A stretch of 64,000 nucleotides of DNA from Aegilops tauschii subsp. strangulata (taxonomy: Eukaryota > Streptophyta > Magnoliopsida > Poales > Poaceae). Below are positions 56,474-64,000 of the stretch, one piece after another. The DNA is taken from positions 501,796,601-501,860,600 of the forward strand of contig NC_053035.3 of the NCBI RefSeq assembly GCF_002575655.3. Reading direction: 5' to 3'. The position numbers and the translations under genes were made by a program. Position 1 is the first letter of the stretch. The number at the start of each line of letters is the position of its first letter. Under the pieces are notes generated by a model, which saw only the letters and a program-made list of their open reading frames with translations, did not search any database and was not told the DNA's origin.

Positions 56474-59400
56474 GTAGCCCTCTGAACCAGTCTTGAAGTT
56501 GGGGACGCTCCTCGATTCTTCTGAACTGTTCTTCATCTTCGGCCGTCGGTCTTGAAAACTGGTTCAACAAATCTTCTCATCTTCGATCTTGAGGATCGCC
56601 GAAGTAAATCTGAAGAGTTTACACGTTGGTATCCGAGGAGCCCCTTTAAGTTATCTGCCTTTAGCAATGCCTTGTTAGTTTTTATGCCACACCTCAGGTT
56701 TGAAGTTGTTCCCGTGCGGCGTTGTCCTCTTGCATTCGAGATATCTTTTGCAGCCGAGCACCAACGCCGGACTATATCCGAGCTCCAACGCCGGACTATG
56801 TCCGAGGTGTCATAGATCACCTTGGCTTGATAAAGTTTGAAGGAGGTTATCCAAGTTTAACGCTGAAAAGTTCTCTATGGAACGAGCCATTCGAATCCGA
56901 GCTTCATGCCGGATCACTTCCGAGCTCTAACGATGGTCAGCGTCCGAGGTGTCGTAAACTACCTCGGTCTTTTTAAAAGATTGAACGAATTCAGCCGAGC
57001 TTAATGCCGGAAATGCCCTCTATGGAGCTAGCCACTGGCGCCCGAGCTTTATGCCGGACTGCTTCCGAGGTGGTGCACCACCCCGACCGCAGGCTGATTT
57101 TTTGTAAATATTTTTAATTGGTGCAATTTATTCTCTTCTGAGACATATAGCCAGTATATGTATATCCAGTAGCCTTGAAGGTGTGTGTCGGTCTAAAACC
57201 CGAGATGCACCTGAAGGATAAAATCAAACCGCTGACCCCAGTAGCCCCTGAGACTCAGGTCGATTCGTGAAATTGGCCTGAGGATCAATTCCCAGCTCGG
57301 CATCATACTTAGGAATAGAAACGCGGTGTAATATATTAGGGAAACTAATAATCGACGAACAGGCCCTTGATAGAGGGTCTTGAGAAGTCGCCGTAATATA
57401 TTAGCTTGATGCCGGATAGGTCCAGATGGTACCTATTGTTGTCCGAAGACGCGTTTGCGCATAGTTCGGTCAAGCCGAACACTGAGAACTTTGAATTTTC
57501 TGCATTGAATAGACAATGCAGTAGCCCCCGAGACACTGGTCGGGTGGCAACACCAGATCAGGGGATCGATGTGCCCCTTTAATATTTATAAATAGTGAGC
57601 ACGAAGCCCAGTAGCCCCCGAGCCTTAATGTGAGAACGGGTGGCCGAATTAAGGATGGATATCCAGAGTAAAATCACAAATTTTTGTAATGATTCTATGT
57701 ATCCAAGTACTTCACATCATTAATGCTGGGATCCGCATTGTACAACACTTTGTTGACCGACCATCGGCTTCAACCTCCTCGGCCAGTAGCCAGGGAGTGT
57801 TTGTCCAGCTTTATAAAGCCTGTACAAGGGCAAAGATTTACGACAAACAAGGCAATCTGGCCATACGGTTTTATAAACAAAGGTACGCGGAGAGATATGT
57901 TATATTACTTTTTAACGTAAGAAACATCTTCCAAAGAAAATAGTCCCGCTATCGGTTCCTTTCTTTGGGTTGTCATGCCAAGCATGATCATGAAACCTCA
58001 GCTCCGATCAATGTGGGAGAAAAATATTGAGGATTTAGTTTGCGGAAAGTTCCCGAACTATGTGGTCTAAATGAACCCAAATTTTCACTTCCGTCGTCGC
58101 CGACCAATTATATTCTTTAAGATCGCTAGCTTTCGTCTTCACTCAGTCTGAGGTACTAACTCGGATGACCCGGTTGTAACAATCATAGAGGTGCTCCCTT
58201 TACCGCCTAGCCGAACAATCGGGAACGTAGGGGTAAGCACAGGAGCCAGGCAACCCAGCTTGGCCAAAATCTTAAGTCAAATTGATGCATATTTATGGCT
58301 TTATAACGATAATTACGGAAGGCAGCGCTTGTATACTGAATACAAATACTGATGATATATGTTTATTTTGACTCCATTGCGACCATTTATAATCTGAAAG
58401 TGGCCCATCGTCGGCTTCTACCCCTTTGTAGATACTACACACGGTGTTTCCGCAGTAACAAGACAACCCTTAGCCGACGTCTCGGTGCCCGGAGGCGGTT
58501 GTGTTAGCAGAAACAAGGCAATCAGATATGCGGGCTTTATAAATTTCACTTAGTCATAGGAGCTTAAAGTTGGGAGGCCAGCTACTAGCCCCTGGTTAGT
58601 GTTCGGCGACAGCCGAGGTCAAGCCGTAAACACTTCGGCCAATGTTATGAACGACCCGTCATTTAACACAGTCATCGGATCGCTGACCAGTTTACGCTTA
58701 TGGTGACAGTCAGTTTTCGGCTTTCTCCACTGAGGTGCTTAACCATGCGAGCTGGAAGCACAATCACAGTGGTTCTCCCTTTGCACACCTAGCCGAACAA
58801 ATCGGAATGTAGTAGGCAAGCAGAGGAGCCGGGCAACCCAACTATTGACCGAAGACACAATTTGAAACAGATGCATATATAGCAATATCCGAGAATGTTT
58901 TTGCCGAATCTCTAAAGGTGTCCGGCGTTGCACTGCGAGACTTTTGCAAAACACACACAAATAGTTTAAAAGTGCCATAGGCTTGGAAAACCAAAAAACT
59001 TTAGTAAAAACTTGACGTCCGAACTAGATCAAGTGTTCGGTGCCAATCCAAAAATTGGTCTTAGAAAAAAAACATGTGCTTCTGTCGTGCATTAATATGA
59101 CACATCCGATCTCAAGACTTCAAGCGGGCCAGCCTTCGGCTTCAACCTCCCAATCCCAAAGGCGGAGTGTTTCTCAAAGGCCAGTTTAGCGAACTAAACT
59201 CGAGCGGCTTTAAGAGAGAAATTAGGCTCCTCCGCTATTGACCACACACTCGTGTGAAAAAAAGAGTGATAGAAAAAGACTTTGCAACGACTAAGAGAGG
59301 AACACTTATTATAAAACGGCTCATATAAATTTAAGAGCCCCCAAGTGACTTGGGTAAAAGAATTTTATGTATAGTGATTGTATGTACTGAAGTACTTATA

Positions 59401-62308
59401 TCATATCTGTGTTCACCCGAACTTTAAACGCATCTTAACCGACCGTCGGCTTCTCCCTCTTCGGTCAAGGGCCGAAAAGTGTTATGTACTCCACCGGTCG
59501 AGAATATCGACGGTGTTTCCGATAACCAGGCAATCAGGCCATAAGGTTGTAACAGACAAAGCGCGCTCAGGGAACTTATGCTATATTACTGACGAAGTGT
59601 AAGAAGCATCTTCGAAGAAAATAGTACCCCCACCGATACCTTTCTTCGGTTGCTCATTGTTACTATGAGACTTGTGCAATATATTTTTTGTACTCATGAG
59701 TTCCGTTGTGTGCCGACCATGATTGAAAACAATAAGAGCGCTAGCTTTCGGCTTCACCCAGTCTGAGGTCCGAGCTCGGATGACCCGATCGTGACAATCG
59801 CAGAGGTGCTCCCTTTACTCCCTAGCCGAACAATCGGGAACGTAGGGGTAAACACATGAGCAAGGCAACCCAGCTTGTGGAACACTTAAGTCAACATGGT
59901 GCATATTGTGGCGTAATACACAAACAAGGAACGAAGCCGTACAAGTATAATCATATGCAAGAGGAAAAGCTTCATAAAGGAAGGCCCCAAGTAAACGGGG
60001 TATTTGAATTTGTGTGTCACAAACAAAGTTTTGACAAGGAAGTTTTTCACGAACAACTTATTGCCGAAAAAGTATAATGCTTGGTCGAACCAAACAAAAT
60101 TTAAAACTGAAAGTTTTTGAGCATGAAAGCGACTTAGCTGGTTAATGTGTTCGGCATTGATGCCGCGGTCCGAGCTTGATGCGGGACAAGGTTCCATCCC
60201 TCAAGACGGTCCCGAGGTGGCGGAGCGAAGAGCTCGGCACTCCGAAGTGGGGACATAGCATGGTCAATGCAGGCCGGCAGAGTGACACCGAAGTCCCCGG
60301 CGTGGGGTAATGAAGAGTTGGCGAAGCCCCCCGTCCAGCCGAGGTGACGTGGTATGTCAGTGCACCGAGGTGACAACACTGCCCGACCCAGATCATTTTC
60401 CTGTGCGCCGAACACTCGATGAGGTAGAGCTTTTCCGCGATGCCGAAGTCCCTGAGACAACCGAACATGTCGGTATGGCAATTCGATCAACAAGGTGATC
60501 ACGCGCGCCAATTTATGCCCATTGGGACAACGACATCGGCTTGCCGAAGTGACCGCGTGATGCAGTCGAAGTCGATTACCTACACATGTGAAATGGTGCA
60601 GACCAACAATAATAATATAAATATATAAAAATCCTCGCGTAATTAATTTACGCAAAATAATTTTTTTTAAGATATGTGGCCTAGTGCCGAAGTCAATGTC
60701 AATGCAGGGCGTCAGCATGATGCGGTAAAGGCGTGGCAAAGCCTGAATTTACAGGTCGGTCCGAGTTCCGGATGTGGCGTTCGCCGAACTATGTACGAAA
60801 ACTGACCGAACCACCACGCGACCGTCGTTAATGCGGCCACCACTTGATAGACCTGTGTACGGATGATGGAACAAACCAGAGTAATAATTCCTTGGGAAAA
60901 ATAAGCCCAAACAAGCAAAAATTGTTAGGATTAATAGCACCTGGTTTATTTGTTGTAGCAGTTTGAAGAAAAGTGACTCCCAAAATTGGGATTCGATCCG
61001 CACACCCATTGCCTGATGGGCGGTGAAGCGACGGCATGGCGATGCTGGCAAAGGTTGGCTCGCCGAGGCAAAGCCCTGGTCCAGCTAACGTGACGAAGCT
61101 GGTCAGCTGGTGACGCCGAAGTCACCGAAGTAGGTTGATGAAGAGATGGCGAAGCCCCCAGTCCAGACGAGTTGACGGAGCAGGTCGGTAAGTAGACGTT
61201 GCAGTTGCCATGTCAGCCGAGGTGTTGAAGCAGTTCAGCGTGATGGACATCGGCTTGAAGAAGCAACAGTGCGGCCATGATGACGCAGGTCGTAACTTGT
61301 GGCGCGGTAAATGCTGGCTTGATGAAGTGACCCTGCGGCGATGCCGGTGTGCCCGCTCCATGTAATCCGTGGGGCGGCGATGTTGGTGATGATTTATCCT
61401 TTTGCAATTCCGAAATCTTGTTCGGCTCGCCGAGATGGTGGTCCGAAGAAGTTGAGCTTGGCTCAACAAAGCGATGACACATCTAGCGCTGGTCGGCAGT
61501 AGTGGAGCAATGTTGCCGGACTGGTTTGACACCAGTGTGATGGTGAAGATTACCTCAGAGGAGGCTTAAAATTTTATGTGCACGTGTTAGGAATAACGCA
61601 CAATACCTTAGAAAAAAATTCCTTTAAAAAGGTTGTCCAATATCCCGTTCATGAAGAACATGAACTCGGGCCGGATTCGTATTCGCGCAGAAAACAGATT
61701 CGAAAATTGGTCCACTCAACGGAAGGTTCCCGGAGTTTGAACCGTCGGATCGTGCTAAAATTTGGAGGGGTGGTAGATATGGGAATTCCGCAGTAGATGA
61801 ATGGTTGGATCTTCCAAAGGACCTCCAAGCTGGGCTCTGGAGACCACACCCTAAACTCGTCCAGATTCCTGTCTAGGATTGACAGGTCTACGGTATATCG
61901 TAGATCGTTAGAGATTCCTCCATCGGAACGCGACGAAATTTTGCAGGGTTGTTATATACTTAATTCCGCACAATTCCACCGAAGCAATCGTTAAAGCAAC
62001 ACTCGAGGAAGCGGTGGCGGCGGATACAAGTTAGCCATCCAGGAAAACAGTGCGGTCACTCAAGGGCAATGTTGACGTTGAGCCCCTGAGTTCCATAGAT
62101 GATTCCTCCATGATCTTGATAGAGATCGGAGTTGATGATGACAAGGACATATTTCCGATCTTGACGATCCGAAGAGGAGCCTGGTCCTCGGCCCAGTCGA
62201 GGTGACCAGTCGAGCCGGCGATGAAGACGCCGCTGTTGCAGTTGATCTGCAAGCGAGCCATTGATCCTTTTGCCGATCACACAGCGGAACTCTCAATGAA
62301 AGCACCAT
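56474..62308. other. Element G internal DNA without genes, with repeated blocks
   Basis: No ORF shows a domain. A block containing AGTCTGAGGT, TCGGATGACCCG, GCTCCCTTTA and GCCGAACAATCGGGAACG recurs at about 58130-58265 and 59745-59880. A related form (GACAGTCAGTTTTCGGC, GGTTCTCCCT) is at 58700-58850 and also in C at 22485-22630. 56750-57070 has several GCCGGACT / TCCGAG(G/C)T motifs, and 60160-61540 carries repeated 'CCGAGGTGAC' and 'GCGAAGCCCCC' motifs. AGTAGCCCC occurs many times. The same motif begins C's internal region. Confidence 0.75.
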
Positions 62309-62789
62309 TGTCGGTGTCAAAACTGGCGGATCTTGGGTGGGGGGTCCTGAACTGTGCGTCTAAGGATGATGGTAACAAGAGACAGGGGACACAATGTTTA
62401 CCCAGGTTCGGGCCCTCTCTATGGAGGTAATACCCTACTTCCTGCTTGATTGATCTTGATGAATATAGGGGTTACAAGAGTTGATCTACCTCGAGATCAT
62501 ATGTTGAGGTATAAACCCTAGAGGTATGATGAGTAATATCATAATGATCTATCGACTAGCCTGGCCTCGGCTTATATAACATACCGGAGGCCTAGGATAA
62601 CAAGAGTCCTAATCGAATACGCTGGTGGAGAGGAGTCCTTGTCTTGATCACCAAGTCTTGTCGATTCTTCCTTGTGTATACATCGGCTGTCCGAACTGGC
62701 CCATGAGTAAACGACCATGGGGGTCCTCGGCCTAATCCAACTGATCGGGAGACGACGTGGTGAGTACCCCCTAGTTCAGGACACCGTCA
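62309..62789 (-). repeat. Element G, 5' LTR (right)
   Basis: TGTCGGTGTCAAAACT to CAGGACACCGTCA; partner of 55992-56473; palindromic TTATATAA at about 62573. Followed by TSD CATAC. Confidence 0.92.
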
Positions 62790-63087
62790 CATACCTTCAG
62801 CCCCGAGGGTGAACTACTCCCTCCTCATCATGGAGAGCGCCGAGATGATAAAGATGGCCATCGGTGATGGATCCCCCCTCCGGCAGGATGCTGGAACAGG
62901 GTCCCGATTGGTTTTTGGTGGCTACAGAGGCTTGCGGCGGCGGAACTCCTGATCTAGGTTATTTTCTGGAGGTTTGGGGATTTATAGGAGAGTTTGGCGT
63001 CGAGAACAAGTCAGGGGGCCCCACGGAGAGTCCACGAGGCACAGGGGCGCGCCCTGGGTGGGTGGGAGCGCCCTCCACCCTCGTGGG
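62790..63087 (-). repeat. Element H LTR, second part
   Basis: Resumes after G with CTTCAGCCCCGAGGG, continuing the same LTR family to a GC-rich stretch (GGGCGCGCCC, CACCCTCGTGGG), where element I inserts. The 5 bp before I are GTGGG. The remainder of H lies beyond the window. Confidence 0.75.
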
Positions 63088-64000
63088 TGTTGAGAATCGT
63101 AGCATAATTTTAAAATTTTCCTACGCTCACCAAGATGCATCTATGGAGTCTACTAGCAACGAGGGGAAAGGAGTGCATCTACATACCCTTGTAGATCGCG
63201 AGCGGAAGCGTTCCAATGAACGTGGATGACGGAGTCGTACTCGCCGTGATCCAAATCACCGATGACCGAGTGCCGAACGTACAGCACCTCCGCGTTCAAC
63301 ACACGTACGGTGCAGCGACGTCTCCTCCTTTCTTGATCCAGCAAGGGGCAAGGAGAGGTTGATGGAGATCCAACAGCACGATGGCGTGGTGGTGGATGTA
63401 GCGGTTCTCCGGCAGGGCTTCGCCGAACTTCTGCGAGAGAGAGAGGTGTTGCAGGGGAGGAGGGAGGCGCCAAAGGCTGTAGTGTGCTGCCCTCCCTCCC
63501 CCCCCTTTATATAGGCCCCCAAGGGGGGTGCGCAGCCCTAGGAGATGGGATCTCCAAGGGGGGGGCGGCGGCCAAGGGGGGAAGGGGTTGCCTTGCCCCC
63601 CAAGGCAAGGGGGAACTCCCCCCCTAGGGTTCCCAACCCTAGGCGCATGGGGGGGAGGCCCAAGGAGGCGCCCCAGCCCACTAGGGGCTGGTTCCCCTCC
63701 ACTTTCAGCCCACGGGGCCCTCCGGGACAGGTGGCCCCACCCGGTAGACCCCCGGGACCCTTCCGGTGGTCCCGGTACAATACCGATAACCCCCGAAACT
63801 TTCCCGGTGGCCAAAACTGGACTTCCTATATATAATTCTTCACCTCCGGACCATTCCGGAACCTCTCGTGACGTCTGGGATCTCATCCGGGACTCCGAAC
63901 AACTTTCGGGTTTCCGCATACATATATCTCTACAACCCTAGCGTCACCGGACCTTAAGTGTGTAGACCCTACGGGTTCGGGAGACATGCAGACATGACCG
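63088..64000 (-). repeat. Element I: Angela/BARE-like Copia LTR, partial
   Basis: Starts TGTTGAGAATCGTAGC and CCTACGCTCACC, then GATGGAGATCCAACAGCACG, a GC-rich stretch with TTTATATAGGCCCCC (TATA-like, minus strand), and CCGGTGG / CCCGAAACTTTCC blocks characteristic, from memory, of Angela/BARE/WIS LTRs in inverse orientation. It runs off the window end. No internal region or TSD partner can be seen, so it could be a solo LTR or a complete element. Confidence 0.75.

Larger units (their letters stand above)
55992..62789 (-). mobile_element. Element G: coding-free Tat-family derivative (6.8 kb)
   Basis: LTRs of 482 and 481 bp with a perfect TSD CATAC (55987-55991 and 62790-62794). It has the same LTR start and the same primer region (TGCTTTCATTGAGAG on the minus strand) as C. 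No gag, pol or antisense gene could be recognised in 5.8 kb of internal DNA, so it is a non-autonomous derivative. The internal DNA shares a repeated block with C's spacer. Confidence 0.9.

Noticed and set aside
56474..62308. Possible genes in element G from ORFs of 60-200 codons
   Set aside because: None shows a domain, and the DNA is made of repeated motifs also found in C's non-coding spacer.
63528..63941. Gly/Pro-rich ORFs in element I
   Set aside because: They lie in the GC-rich part of a Copia LTR and change frame freely; typical LTR low-complexity.

Overview
This window is intergenic DNA from a large grass genome, most likely Triticeae (wheat, Aegilops or barley relatives). That rests on the repeat families: Tat-lineage Gypsy elements with an antisense gene, Sabrina/WHAM-like Athila-lineage Gypsy elements, a CACTA transposon with CACTACTAGGG ends, and an Angela/BARE-like Copia LTR. 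I found no intact host gene. Family names are from memory and tentative. Boundaries, target-site duplications (TSDs) and primer sites were read from the sequence.

Layout, left to right. 1-1283 is non-coding internal sequence of a Sabrina-like element (K). 1284-27407 is a truncated Tat Gypsy element (B), of which a damaged LTR and the antisense gene remain. Two younger Tat elements sit inside that gene: A (3313-17856, full length, decayed gag-pol on the minus strand, multi-exon antisense gene on the plus strand, and a 73-bp tandem array between their 3' ends) and C (18189-26964, perfect GTTGT TSD, gag-protease only). 27408-54567 is an Athila-lineage element (D, minus strand) reduced to a 5' LTR and part of gag. 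It is split by a same-family element in the opposite direction (E, 28976-52974). E carries a Sabrina-like non-autonomous element (F, 34171-42830, TSD GGCCT), which itself holds a solo LTR (36666-38227, TSD CTGGG), and a CACTA transposon (J, 44849-50976, TSD AGG). 54568-54911 is a small island that is not recognisably retrotransposon; it contains a fragment resembling the FAR1/FHY3 DNA-binding domain. 54912-63087 is a further LTR (H) split by a coding-free Tat derivative (G, 55992-62789, TSD CATAC) and by the edge of an Angela-like Copia LTR (I, 63088 to the window end).

How the parts relate. A keeps all domains of an autonomous Tat element (gag, protease, RT, two RNase H domains, integrase) but carries many in-frame stops and a few frameshifts, so it is dead. 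C lacks RT and integrase, G lacks all coding, and E and F lack pol, so these could only have moved with proteins supplied by relatives. The most unusual recurring feature is the antisense gene of the Tat elements (Transposase_28-like). In A, B and C it has a TATA-like box about 113-125 bp before its ATG, and in A and C a series of plausible introns, so it looks like an independent transcription unit converging on gag-pol. The nesting gives a clear order of events: K before B before A and C; D before E before F and J; F before the solo LTR; H before G and I.
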